Source: Porodaedalea pini
Lineage: Eukaryota > Basidiomycota > Agaricomycetes > Hymenochaetales > Hymenochaetaceae
NCBI GenBank assembly: GCA_002794775.1
Contig: NBAY01000177.1
Location: 1-22,305, forward strand
Length of the DNA stretch: 22,305 nt
Direction: 5' to 3'
A model generated the notes under the pieces. That model ran no database searches. It was given only the letters and a program-made list of their open reading frames with translations, and was not told the origin of the DNA. This document shows positions 7,953-18,515 of the stretch, piece by piece (the stretch's first letter is position 1; each line of letters begins with the position of its first letter). Both the position numbers and the translations under genes were made by a program.

Positions 7953-9010
7953 TGCGAGTCGACAACCTCTTCGTCATCTCCCTCCTCTTCCACGTAGTCC
8001 TCCACTGTTGACCTTTGAGTGTCTACGACTTCCTCGAATGCCGACTCTTTCATCGTGCCTAGCTCATTGGCAAGGAGGCGACGTTCGCCAGGCACCATCA
8101 TCTGCAGCATACGCTGCACGATTGTCTTTCCCTGTGGGCACACATCCTTGAAGTGACCCAGCTGGCCGCAGATCCAGCATGCACATCGGCATTGCGCCTC
8201 ATTCATCGAGATGTCCATTGGCTGGTCGGCACCTCCAAAGGTAATGCCGGTTGCATCGCGTTTGTCGACGTGGGGGGCCGCCACCTGGCGACGAGCTGGG
8301 GGTGCATGCTGCTGTTGCAGGCGTGGTGGGGGAGGGAATGCGTGGCCTCGTTGGATGGTGCGGATCTGTTGCTCGCCCCGGTCGATCTCAATTGCTTTCT
8401 TCTTCCAGTCATCATACGTTGTCGGGACTGGCGTCGACCTTAGCACTCCTCATACCACCTCGATGTTCATCGCCCTCTTCAGACGGTCGCAGATGATGCT
8501 GTCATCCGTTAGTCCCGCTCTCGTGATGATGATGTTGAGATCCTGAAAGAACTCATCAGCGGTGAGGTCCTTCTGAACCTTAGTTCGGAATTTCACCAGC
8601 GCCTTTTCCTTCCGGTTCAGGTCATTGAATGAGGCATCTAGGCGCTCTTGGAACCTCGTCCAACTGTCGGTGAAGGTCACGATGCCAGCCGTTGTTGATT
8701 CCTCCACGTAGTTCTGTGCCCATGTCGCCGCATTACCACCCTTCAAATAGGAGAGAGCAACATAGATCTTACTCTCCGATGTGGGGTATCGGCTCGGGTT
8801 TGCGGAGACGAAAAGGAGGACCTTGCGTTTGAAGTCTAGATAGTCGTCGCCGCCAGTGAATTCACGTGGCCAGGTGATGTCGATGCTGGGGGTCGGGGGG
8901 TTAGCTGCCGTGACTGGTGCCGGGGCATTGTTTGCCTGATGGGCGAAGGCATTTGCGACGATGGCCGCGATCTGCTCCATCTGCTGCTGACTGAAACCTC
9001 CTGCTGACAT
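7928..9010 (-). pseudogene. Element 2 gag, broken by a nonsense codon
   Basis: Homologous along its length to the gag at 2160-3239. It starts MSAGGFSQQQMEQ (ATG 9008-9010), keeps PREFTGGDDYLDF, the zinc knuckle CWICGQLGHFKDVC (CX2CX4HX4C) and the C-terminal DSQGFASGQA. A TGA at 8450-8452 replaces the CGC/CGA arginine codon in NIEVVRGVLR and splits it into two open pieces. Upstream, the frame stays open by chance through the inserted repeat D2 to about 9325. That makes an apparent longer protein whose first ~100 residues are LTR sequence and should not be annotated as gag. Confidence 0.9.
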
Positions 9011-9021
9011 TGTGAGTCCGG

Positions 9022-9907
9022 TGTAGATCCTGTGTATGGGTTGTTTAGGATCGGTAGTTCGTTTGGGGACGTGTTTCCGTTGAGTTATGAAGTAAATATA
9101 AGCTCGGTATGAGCATGGGAAAAATCTCAGTACACGTCGGTACACGTCGGTACGTGTCGGTATGTGTCGGTATGCGTCAATATTGAAAGGTGCTCTGGAC
9201 GCGATGTGAGTGTCGGTACAGAGCCGGAATGAGTGAGATATCAAATCCGGTGCGAGACAATAGCAATAGCAGAGACGAGAATGAAAACAAGACAAGAGAT
9301 GAGACTGAAGACGAGGTTGCCACAAAACTAACTGTTGCGGAGACTAACTGCATGCATGGAAGCTGCCCTATCTGAGGGGAACTCTGCGGTAGTATTTCCT
9401 CCCTTGCTACCTACAACAGGGAAGTCCCTAAATACAAGGTGCAAGAGATCTATCTACAGGAAAATTATTCCAAAGTGAGTATAATGTGCATACCGGGTGA
9501 AACATAGAGCATCGGAGAGAAAACATTTGGAATGTAAGAGAAACATAGAAAATCAAAAGAAAACCTGTCCATGCGACAACTTCCCCATTTGCATCAGTCC
9601 ATCATCCAGTCATATCGCAGCTCCACCAGAACTGAGATCCTCCAATCGGTGAGTCGTCACCCATCATCGGGCAGATCTCCAGTACGCATCCCAACTGACT
9701 CTGATGACATAAGCTTTCTGGTACATCCCGAATTGCCAGGGGGATCTTCCTAGTGATCCGCTGATGTGATGTCGGGCAAATCATCCTGTGTCCGGTACGC
9801 GTCGGGCAAATCATTCTGAGTCCGGTACGTGTCAATAGCTGTTGGAATGTGCAATGGATGGCCTCTAGAGGGATCTGCAGTGGTTGGCCGCTTGCCGGAA
9901 CTCTACA
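9022..9907. mobile_element. Repeat D2, probable solo LTR, second copy
   Basis: An 886-bp copy of the repeat at 6263-7159, in the same orientation and with the same TGTAGA/TCTACA ends. It sits in the short leader between the gag ATG of element 2 and LTR C. It is flanked by CCGG (9018-9021) and CCAG (9908-9911), again a 4-bp duplication with one transition. Removing it and one duplicate gives a leader the same length as that of element 1. Confidence 0.8.
9131..9180. repeat. 10-bp tandem repeat inside D2
   Basis: Five units of consensus TACRYGTCGG in exact 10-bp register. The matching site in D1 has six more degenerate units. Confidence 0.75.
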
Positions 9908-9918
9908 CCAGGCATGGG

Positions 9919-11052
9919 TGTCGAAGGTTCAGGAGGGGTTGGCAGTGAAAGATCTCTACGAGTCTCACGGTAGGGTCCTGGAGTTGGTGGTAAGTTGACG
10001 GTAGATGTTGACAGTGCAGGTGATGATGGGATGGCTGGGGGCCACCTGGCTCTCCTTCCTTCTTCATTCGTCGAATACCAGCTATGCCGGATCTCACTCC
10101 ACCAGATGTCGTATGTAACACCGCTATTGTTGGTTGTGACGTAACTTGGTCGGTCTGGATCCCAACGGGCTGATGCAGGAAGGGCCCGTTGCTGTTCGTT
10201 GGTGAGATCTATCTTGATGATGGCGGAGGAACGGGGATTGGTTGTGCATTCAAACTGGGGTTATGCCAATGTTGGACGGGCTCGTCAGCAAAGTTGATGA
10301 TGAGGTGGAAGGATGCAGCAGAGATAACAATTGACAATGACATTGACGACTGAACACGTAATGTCACCCACGTCCAAGTTAAGTGGCTCCTCCACCAAAG
10401 GGAAATGCGGAGAGCCAGGGTCGGGAAAAGTCAGTTGCAAGGTTTGTGTAATACACGAACATCCAAAAATGCCCGGGCAGGGTTGAGGGTTGTCGTTTTA
10501 GGGGATTTACACGTCAAGTCTGTCGAGGGGAGCGCTCCTCTAGACTGAGTGAAGGTGAGTCGGCAGCGACGATGTACGCTAGGGATGAGCCTGGGTGGGG
10601 TTCTGCTTTTATGTTAGGCGGGAGTCTGGGAGACGACTCGGACTGGGCAAGCCTTGGCTGACTGTCGTCTGGGATGTGTTTATACTCGAGTGGGGACTCG
10701 GGACACGCTATACTCAGGCTAGGCCATCACGGAGGTAAGAGGATTAATACAATGTACTCTACTACAGGAGGGGGATGCAGTCTCACCTAGGTCATCACGG
10801 AGGTAAGAGGAAAAGCAGAACAGGTGTTCGGATGCGATTCCTCTTCCTTATATACAGTGATCACCTCGTGAGAACCGGTTGCCCTATTGTCTAAGATTAC
10901 ATAAGGAGAGCGGAATGGAATGAATGAAGGTCATGTGAAAGGAGTGTGGGAAATGATTGAAAAGAAGATTAATTATAATGAAAAGGAGCAATTAAAATAA
11001 AAGAAAATGATAGAAGGAAAATAAAAGAAAGGAAAAAGTTCGAGTCCTGACA
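9919..11052 (-). repeat. LTR C, 5' LTR of element 2
   Basis: A 1134-bp LTR related to LTRs A and B but clearly more diverged, mostly by C/T and G/A changes. It begins TGTCGAAGG and ends CCTGACA on the plus strand. It keeps the TATA box (TATATAAG on the minus strand, 10847-10854), the GGAGCGCTCC palindrome, the AGACGAC/GTCGTCT pair and the internal direct repeat. The outer flank is GAGAG (11053-11057); the partner target duplication would be beyond the left edge of the window. Confidence 0.85.
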
Positions 11053-11360
11053 GAGAGCACACATGACTTGTGGCAATTGTGGACCCCCATAGGAAGCACA
11101 GGAAGCACTGGTCTGGGGATACTGAGATCTGTGGGGGCACTATCTTGTGAGTGTGACCACTGAATTTCACTGGCGTCTTTGAGAGAGCTATCCAGGTTTT
11201 GAGTGCAGCCTAGCTCTTGAGAAAGAGATGAGGGAACTAATCAAACCACTTTTTGGATATTTTCCTGCTAACTGTGAGCTACAAAAATTATTGATGATGA
11301 ATCTACAGATTGTCACAAGTATATCTATATGGGGATACATGGCTACTTGACTACCTCTAG
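11053..11360. other. Spacer with no recognised gene
   Basis: A 308-bp stretch between LTR C and the large palindrome. There is no convincing reading frame or transposon end; I looked for a mirror of the right-hand CAGTCGAACC end here and did not find one. Confidence 0.5.
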
Positions 11361-12420
11361 ATAAGAATTTTTCCTATAAATTTCCATTGAAATCTTACTG
11401 CCCTTTGCAGAAGTATTATCACATGTGTTGACCTTTTTGTGTCATCTAAGTTGCTAAATTCATTTTTAATCTCATCTTTCATATACAAACAAGAGTGATA
11501 AGAAATAGTCAAAACTTGAGTCCAAAACAGCAAAAATGCTGTTTTTGAACCCATTTCCCTTGTTCATTTTTTCCTGCACTCAGATTTCACTGTACAGTGC
11601 TCCAGACCAGCACAGAATTCCAGTATTAGTCTATTATGAATTTACAGACTGATTTTGAGATGTATTGTGAGGTAGATGTGCTGAATTGGTGCATGCCTAA
11701 AACACACAAATCCCCTCTGTTTCTGCAAGCCCCCCAGCCCCCAGGAAAAATTCTTCTTAGCTAAGTTCATGCATGTAAATCCATCCAAAGTGTATTGGAA
11801 GAGATTTGAGCAGCATCCATGGATATAGGCTTGCTTCATGAATCAGGGATATGTTCACAAGAATAGTGCATACAGTCAGAATCTGGTACTCAATTCAGCT
11901 CACTGGTTGATGCTAGAGCCCTGGATACTGCTCAAATCTCTTCCAATACAATTTGAATGAATTTACATGCATGAACTTAGCTAAGAAGAATTTTTCATGG
12001 GGTGCTGGGGGGCTTGCAGAAACAGAGGGGATTTGTGTGTTTTAGGCATGCACCAATTCAGCACATCTACCTCACAATACATCTCAAAACCAGTCTGTAA
12101 ATTCATAATAGACTAATACTGGAATTCTGGGTTGGTCTGGAGCACTGTACAGTGAAATCTGAGTGCAGGAAAAAATGAACAAGGGAAATGGGTTCAAAAA
12201 CAGCATTTTTGCTGTTTTGGACTCAAGTTTTGACTATTTCTTATCACTCTTGTTTAAATATGAAATATGAGATTAAAAAAATGAATTTAGCAACTTAGAT
12301 GACACAAAAAGGTTAACTTTTGGTTGAGATATGAAAATGTTTGTGTTTTGAGGCTCTTGTGGCACGAAAATCAGTGAAATCACGTGTGATAATACTTCTG
12401 AAAAGGGCAGTAATTCTTAT
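11361..12420. repeat. Large imperfect palindrome (about 0.46-0.50 kb arms)
   Basis: The left arm (11361-11822) is the reverse complement of the right arm (11919-12420), with a ~96-bp centre. The pairing is easy to follow: ATAAGAAT at 11361 with ATTCTTAT ending at 12420, the AGAAGTATTATCAC blocks, the CACTGTACAGTG blocks, and GGAAGAGATTTGAGCAG at about 11797 with its complement at about 11928. The right arm has roughly 65 extra bases near 12315-12380. The element is AT-rich, non-coding and unlike its neighbours in composition. A transcript across it would fold into a hairpin several hundred base pairs long. Confidence 0.85.
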
Positions 12421-12544
12421 TGCTTATAGCAATTATTCTTATAGGACCCTGAATTTCCCACCTACCAAGTCGGTGGACAGAAAATTGTATGCTTAACTAC
12501 AGGTTATTCTTATCCACCGGTATTCTTATACGCAGGTTCGACTG
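12421..12544. mobile_element. Right end of a pogo/Fot1-like DNA transposon relic
   Basis: Reading inward from 12544 on the minus strand the end is CAGTCGAACCTGCGTATAAG, followed by repeated words of the form (T)ATAAGAAT at about 12505-12535 and 12408-12450. The dinucleotide TA follows directly at 12545-12546. A CAGT...AACC end next to TA is typical of pogo/Fot1-type Tc1-mariner transposons. No transposase was seen, so this is a non-autonomous or broken element, probably the right flank of the palindrome element. Confidence 0.5.
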
Positions 12545-12625
12545 TACTTCTATCTCTTTAATATCGAAAACCATCGGAAATCGAAAATGAGCCCATCCTA
12601 TATTCTGTTCGAATGCGCAGGTTCT

Positions 12626-13738
12626 TCAAGACAAGTAGAAATCTTTCGCGTAGTCCTCTAGGGTTCTAAGCTCCTTTCCCAACTCCGGATAAAGCTCCCT
12701 CGCGTCGAGTGCACTACCGTATTCCGGCTTCTTCGCATTCTCTACAGTATTGTCTCCTCGCACCCAGAGGCTGTACCTGTATTCTTCTGTCTTCAAAATG
12801 CCCTCTGCATGCTTTGCCCTCCGGGCCACTTCATCCACGCTCAGATGTATTAAATCAAACTTCCGGCCGGAAACGCGCTCGGCAAGCGCAAGAGCCTCAT
12901 TCTGCGTCACCTCCTGCGTCCAACAGAAGACATACCGTTTCAGCGTGCGTACGTCGTCGATGATGCGCGCGACGAATTTGCCAATGTCGCGGACATCGGT
13001 GACGGCACACTTGACGTCGCCCGTGCCATAACGATACTTCAGGCTTTCCGGGATTATCGGGCGGTAGGCTTTAGAAGGATCCACATAGGGAAGCATTATC
13101 TGCATCCTGAATTTGTGGAAGGCATGTGTTTGTGAGCGACATAAGTTTCGGAGAAGATGGATCGAACACTGACCACCAGCCAACGTCGATAAACGTATAT
13201 CCAACGCCAACTTCCTTGATGTAGTCATGGATGGCAAGTTTCTAGAAGAGAACGTAGTCCTTTCAGCTCAATGCCTGACCTCGTACTAAATGTTATTTGA
13301 AATTACAGACATCGTCAAACATCTTCCTGATACCGCAAGTGCAGGCCGGGCCCCAATCACAGGGGATGAGCCTCTTGACGCCAGCCTTCTTAGACGCATC
13401 CGCGAGTGGCTTCTGAAGGTGTAGTTGAGTCGGGAAGATTGCCGATATGACTGTGTCGATTCCCTCCAATGATTCGGCAAGCTGATCAACGGACGAGTTC
13501 TCGAGATCCAGGATACGGATCTCGATGCCGCGGGACTCAAGCGCATTGACTTTGGGCTTTGATGCTGATGAAGGGCGAACTCCTGCAACAACGGTCTGCA
13601 CAGCGCGCTGCGATTAAAACAAAGATGAGAGGCGCGATGAGTGGCGCTCACGAAATTTCCGCTCTCAAGGAGCCCGTTAAGGATATGTGAGCCGGTCTCC
13701 CCTGTCGCGCCTATGATGAAGACGGACTGTTTGCTCAT
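12626..13738 (-). CDS. NmrA/isoflavone-reductase-like NAD(P)-binding protein, 4 exons
   Basis: An atypical short-chain dehydrogenase of the NmrA-like family: a Rossmann-fold NAD(P)-binding protein that reduces small aromatic substrates or acts as a redox sensor. My model has exons 13652-13738, 13311-13607, 13174-13241 and 12626-13106, 933 nt in frame, giving 310 aa. The introns are 13608-13651 (GTGAGC, 44 bp), 13242-13310 (GTCTGT) and 13107-13173 (GTCAGT); all end in AG. The N-terminus is MSKQSVFIIGATGETG with the GxxGxxG dinucleotide loop. Next come VAGVRPSS, IDTVISAIFPTQ, LIPCDWGPAC and, across introns 2 and 3, DDKLAIHDYIKEVG and DVGWWMQIMLPYV. The C-terminal part has TDVRDIGKFVARI and DEVARRAK. 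The joins restore family-typical motifs. The exact substrate cannot be told. The stop lies 82 bp from a transposon end. Confidence 0.85.
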
Positions 13739-15649
13739 CGTAGCCAGGAATTTCTTAGATTCGTGTAGGCGACCTGAATATTTATGATGATTCCGGATAC
13801 CATTTAAGCCATGATCATGACACGGGTCGGATTACTCTTGACTTATTCATCACTTTGAATGCATTTGACAATGTATTACTAACAGCGAGCATTGGTAATA
13901 CCAAACCACCATTACATGAAAGCCATTACGATGGGCTCGCTGGACCAGGTCTTGTAAAGTGTAAGAAGCAGATTCTGAGAAAATCAAGTTGTTGTATAAC
14001 TTCATGTGAAAGGTGACGGATAACTTTCCGACCATTTCTGAATCATCAACTTAAATTTCTCTGTGTAGTAAGTGGGATGTGAGCATCATGAACTAGCATC
14101 CCAGCAACATCTCATACCTCCTTCCAAAAATTTGAGGCCGCCATTGCCATCACACATAGATCCGAAGGCATCATGTTGCCGAGAGAAACTGAGTGAGGTT
14201 GCAATTACTTGAGTAATGCGCTAGGACATGTGTATGTAGCAAGTGAGAAGCAGACCCTGATCTATCAAATGAGTCCATAAAATGGTATAGCATATTTGTA
14301 TGTGTGGTGAGAGTATTAGGCAAGCATTGAGGCAATGACTCTCACCCTCAACTTGTTCGGATTTGGGGCTCGCAGGCCATCCAGCAAATCCAAAAGTATA
14401 ATAATGCAAAAACCCAGTAAATTGTCGGTCAATGTAAACGAGTGTTAGGAATATTAATGCTGGACATCGACATGAGGAGGTACCAGTAGCAACGTAAGCT
14501 CGGTTCTTTTTGTTATAGAAGTTTCTTCCAGATCGACTTTTTTTAAATCAAATTTCCATAGTCAGCTCAGTGTTGAGATTGAGTACGGTCACTAGCAAGT
14601 TGAGAAAAGCCAAAGTAAAGAATTAGTTCCCCTTTAGCAAATATACAAATTAATATTGTCGTGATCAAACTATATACTCACTTGCTCTCGCCTGTGGAGC
14701 ATCTCAGACACAACGAGAGGGCAACTTTGAATGAAGGGAAACGGGGGATGATGACGGAAGGTAATCGAGCGACAAGAGACAGTAGGGAGCCTAGTGTAGT
14801 CCCGCGAGAGTCAGAGAGCATCTTGGCCACTGAGTTGCGCAAGCAGAGAAAAACCTTCGAAAGTGCCGGCCAGTCATTTGTCGCCCACTCAACGTCCCCT
14901 GAAGCGGCGCACACGTCAAGTAAACGTGTTGTGTGTTGATCTCTTCACGGCTACTTTCTGCACTGATCTCGAGACAGGTCTGGGTATGGAGAGTGAAGTA
15001 GCGTACGGAGCGGGATCGATTACTTCATTGTCAGAGCTCGAGCATTCCGAACACTAGACCCAACACGCAGCAGGCCGAGATACTCTGAGAATTCCAGATG
15101 ATGTGGGTATAGATATAGAGCTGCAAATGATGAGTTGTCGGCACGCCACACTCACAACCTTCATCGACGTTACTGTACATGTGTGTCTTGCCAGTGGTAA
15201 GAAAAAAGGCGCAGTGACTATAAATTATATATAGCCATATGATCGCCGGCGCTTATAAAACACATTATGTAAGTAAATCGATATACTTATTATTATTTGG
15301 AGCACGAGAACAGACATGAAAGGACAAGGACAACGGACAACAAGACGTAGCGTACGGACAAAGTAGCAAATAACATGTGCGATGTATGGCGTGCTGCGTA
15401 ATTTACACTGTACAGAAACTTCTGAGAACGTGCGCTTAGAGAAACAGAGATGCAGGTATCCTGGACGAGTAGGCAAGAACGAAGAGAAAGGAAGCAGAAA
15501 GGAACAAACGAAAAAAGGGTAATATACAAGAAAAATTTGAGATGATATTCGAGTGGAATGAGGGATGAGGGATGAGGGATGAGAGAGTTCGTGATGAGGA
15601 TTTAGGTTTCCGTGTCGTTCTCCGAAGCGAAATCATGTCCACGCGTGTC
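13739..15649. other. Intergenic region, 1.9 kb
   Basis: No gene I can support; short frames (for example about 14661-14939) lack recognisable domains. The part next to the NmrA-like start (13739-13900) should hold its promoter. An AT-rich patch lies at about 15215-15275. A 7-bp tandem repeat (ATGAGGG, three full units) lies at 15558-15583, just past the stop of the next gene. Confidence 0.5.
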
Positions 15650-18515
15650 CTAACTGTTACCCACCAAAACATATTTGACAAACTGTTACATAGAAAAAAA
15701 ATCATTCAACAAACGACACTCAAATGTAAGCACAAAATACATACCGAATCATACCCCTTCTCGGGCGCCCTACCCGCGCTCTGCGGGACCGACTCCGGCA
15801 GCTCCGGGTATGCGTCCGGCGGGTCCGCGACAATGCGCCCATAGTGGTCCTGGAACGCCGCGTCTGGGTAGTCCGCGAGGTCGCGCGGGTAGTTGCGGCC
15901 CGGCGGGCAGTATACGACGTGCCCCGACGCCGTCAGGTGGTCGCCCCGCCTGTTCCAGAAACCCGCACGGACGTGGCGTGCGCTGCCTGCCGCTGCTGCT
16001 GCTGCACCGGAGGCGGAGGAGTAGCCGCCACTGCCACCGGCGCGCGAGCTGCTGCGCCGTCGTCCGTCGTGCGTCGGTGCTTGCGCGGACGGCTGCACTG
16101 CGGTATGGGCGTGGCTATGGTTATGACTATGACTGGGACCGTGAGCACTGCTACGGGAGCGCGAGTGCGCACGAGAGGGCGTAAGCGCCTGATTGGGCGC
16201 GGCGTAATATGCGCTCGAGGAGCTCTGGCCAGGTGGCAACGGGGATGGTGAACGGGACGCATGCGGGGAGCGCTTCTTCGGCTTCGGTTCCGCAACAGCG
16301 TAGCCGCCGTACTGTTGCGACTGCTGCGAATATGCCTGCGGCTGCGGCTGCGCATACGGCTGCGTCGACGCCGCGCGGTGCGACGGCGGAGACGGCGACG
16401 CGCTGTTCCCGCGGTACAGGTAAGCCAGCCTTGCCGGCGTCTGGAATCCCGGCGCAGGATCCACCATCGCTGCAGCCGCCGCAGACGATGGCTGAGGCGC
16501 ATACGGCGACCGTGGGATGTCCGCACGATGCGCGTACTCCTGGCGCGTCGGCGTGATAGGCGGCGTGCCGTACCCATACATTCCCGCCGCTGCCGACGCC
16601 GACGATTGTCCAGTCGTTAGGTGCCCATTCGGCGACTTTGTCCGCTCCCGTTCACGCTCGGCGTGCACCTGTTCATACGAAGGCCGCGCAGACGGAGTGC
16701 GGCTCGACTGGCGCAAGCTGCGGGGCGAGGGCAAATGTGCCTGCGCCTGCGTCGCTGTCGCAGTCCCCATACCCGCACCAGCACTGTCATCGACGCGAAG
16801 CGTGTCGCTCCGCTCGAGCAGGCGGCGCGCCTGCGCTGGGTGCGGCGTCCGAATCTGTCTTTGCTCCCTGTCTCGCAAACTCCGACGTCTTTCGAGCGGC
16901 CTGTCGAACTCGTCGGCACTCGCACTCGAGCTGCTCGACGACTCTGATGAGGACAAGTCGTCTGGCGGTGGCCGCTCCCGTTCTTGGTACGGACTTTGAC
17001 GCTGGCGTTGGCGCCGTTGTTGGGATTGCTGTTGGGATTGCTGCTGGGATTGATAATACCGACGCATGTCCTCCGGCTCCTCCGTGATCCCGGATATCCC
17101 AAACCCTGCAAAGCTTGCATTCTGGTTCTGGCTTGTTGCCATACCCATGGCTGGCGGGCCATGCATCGGATCAGGCACAGATGCGTGTCTTTGAGCCTCG
17201 TCTCGTTCTTGCCCTCGCTCGCGCACGAAATGCGCCGCAGACTCCGGGCGGACGCCATACTCCTGCTGCTCGCCGTAGTCGTCCGCAGGCGCAGAGCGAT
17301 GGGACTGTGATCGTGACTTTGCACTCGCTTTCCCCTTTGCCTCACGGTCCCGATCACGCTCAGACGACCCAGCACGTCGCGCGCCATCAATCCACGCACG
17401 CACGCGGTCCATGCTACTGCGTTCTTTCTTCTGTTCTTTCGTTGCTTCTTTCGCCTTCTCCTTCGCAGGCCGCGCAGCTGTCGGGAAGATATACTCCTCT
17501 CCGTCCTCTCCCCCCTCTTCGTCCTCTTCCCCCTCCTCTTCATCGTCGTCGTCGTCGTCGTCGTCCGCAGGATACCGATAATCATACCGTTCGCTCATTC
17601 TTCTCGGGATTGGTTGCGCCGTCCGTGCCATCCCCATCGCAAGTGCGTCCGCAGGGAGCGTCCTCGCGCGCTGCATCCCCTGAGCTTGCGCATGCCCCGG
17701 GCCCGGCGTCACCGCACTCGCATGCCGGCGATATGCAGCCCCAGGGAGCGTCTGTGCGCGGCTCGCCGTCGCCGTCATCTGCGCGGCCGAGGCCGAGGCG
17801 GAAGAGTAGCGATCAGCGGATTCGACAGGTACGCTCGTCCGCCCGCCGTATGCGCGGGACGGTGGGCGATGATGCATCGCAGCATGGCTGCCGCTGCTGT
17901 TGGATGTCTGGCCCGGCACCTGCGCCTCTGGATACGCAGTATACTGTGCACCACCCGCAGCATCTCGTTCGCGGTGCCGAGGCCGGGCGGGGCTCGGTGC
18001 GCGCGTGTTCGGGTGCGATTTGGACGGGGCGAGCGTCGCTTTCGTGCTCGATTTCGGCGGGTACGAGTTTCGCTGGGTGACGTCCGACGCGCGCGAATAC
18101 GAGGACGACGAGGGCACGCGGGACGTGCCGGCATTCGCACTAATGCTCTCCTTTATTCCCGACTCAGCTCTACATTTCGTGAATTTTAAAAGAAGAAAAA
18201 AAAGGAAATTCATGAATAAGTCTTTATTCACACCACACGATATATAGACACCACGTCCACGCACCGAATATGCATATTCTCGAGACCAAGCGGGTTCTCC
18301 TGCAGCTCCGTCGCCCAATAATCGTTCTTCGGCGGCTGCTCCTGCGGCCGTGCCTGTGCCTGTGCGTACGGGGCATACGCATGCCCATGCCCAGGTGGAA
18401 CAGCATACGGCCATGCCCGCGCACCCCCAGCTTGCCCGCCATAAGCATAGTCGGCCACATGCACGTGCGGCGGGGGCATAGGCGCGGGCTGCCAGCTGGA
18501 CTGTGGGTAGGACAT
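15650..18515 (-). CDS. Large disordered protein with conserved C-terminal block, 3 exons
   Basis: Function unknown. My model has exons 18265-18515, 15745-18169 and 15650-15682, with introns GTGCGT...TGTAG (95 bp) and GTATGT...AACAG (62 bp), giving 902 aa. The N-terminus MSYPQSSWQPAPMPPPH and most of the body are low-complexity, rich in Ser, Pro, Ala, Gln and Arg. There is an acidic run of eight Asp then many Glu (about 17500-17565), a Lys/Glu-rich helix-like stretch just after it, Gln/Ser repeats (about 16985-17060), and RSPSPLPPG and SRSRSS motifs. The only compact part is near residues 815-900: AGFWNRRGDHLTASGHVVYC, then YPRDLADYP and PELPESVPQ. From memory similar C-termini occur in uncharacterised basidiomycete proteins. 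Without the second splice the frame ends 17 codons later at 15706. It could be a scaffold or cell-periphery protein, but nothing proves this. Confidence 0.75.
17535..17562. repeat. GTC trinucleotide run coding for poly-Asp
   Basis: A run of CGTCGTCGT on the plus strand encodes consecutive Asp residues on the minus strand, followed by a CTC/TTC-rich tract coding for Glu. Such runs change length easily. Confidence 0.7.

Noticed and set aside
9011..9325. N-terminal extension of the element 2 gag frame
   Set aside because: It is translated repeat D2; the true start is the ATG at 9008-9010 by comparison with element 1.
11357..11839. Two short minus-strand frames in the palindrome arm
   Set aside because: They are not preserved as frames in the mirrored arm and show no domain; the arm is a non-coding repeat.
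14661..14939. 92-codon plus-strand frame
   Set aside because: An overlapping opposite-strand frame of similar length and no motif; likely chance.
17115..18080. 321-codon plus-strand open frame
   Set aside because: Antisense shadow of the low-complexity coding exon; composition is Arg/Pro/His-rich, as expected from the complement.
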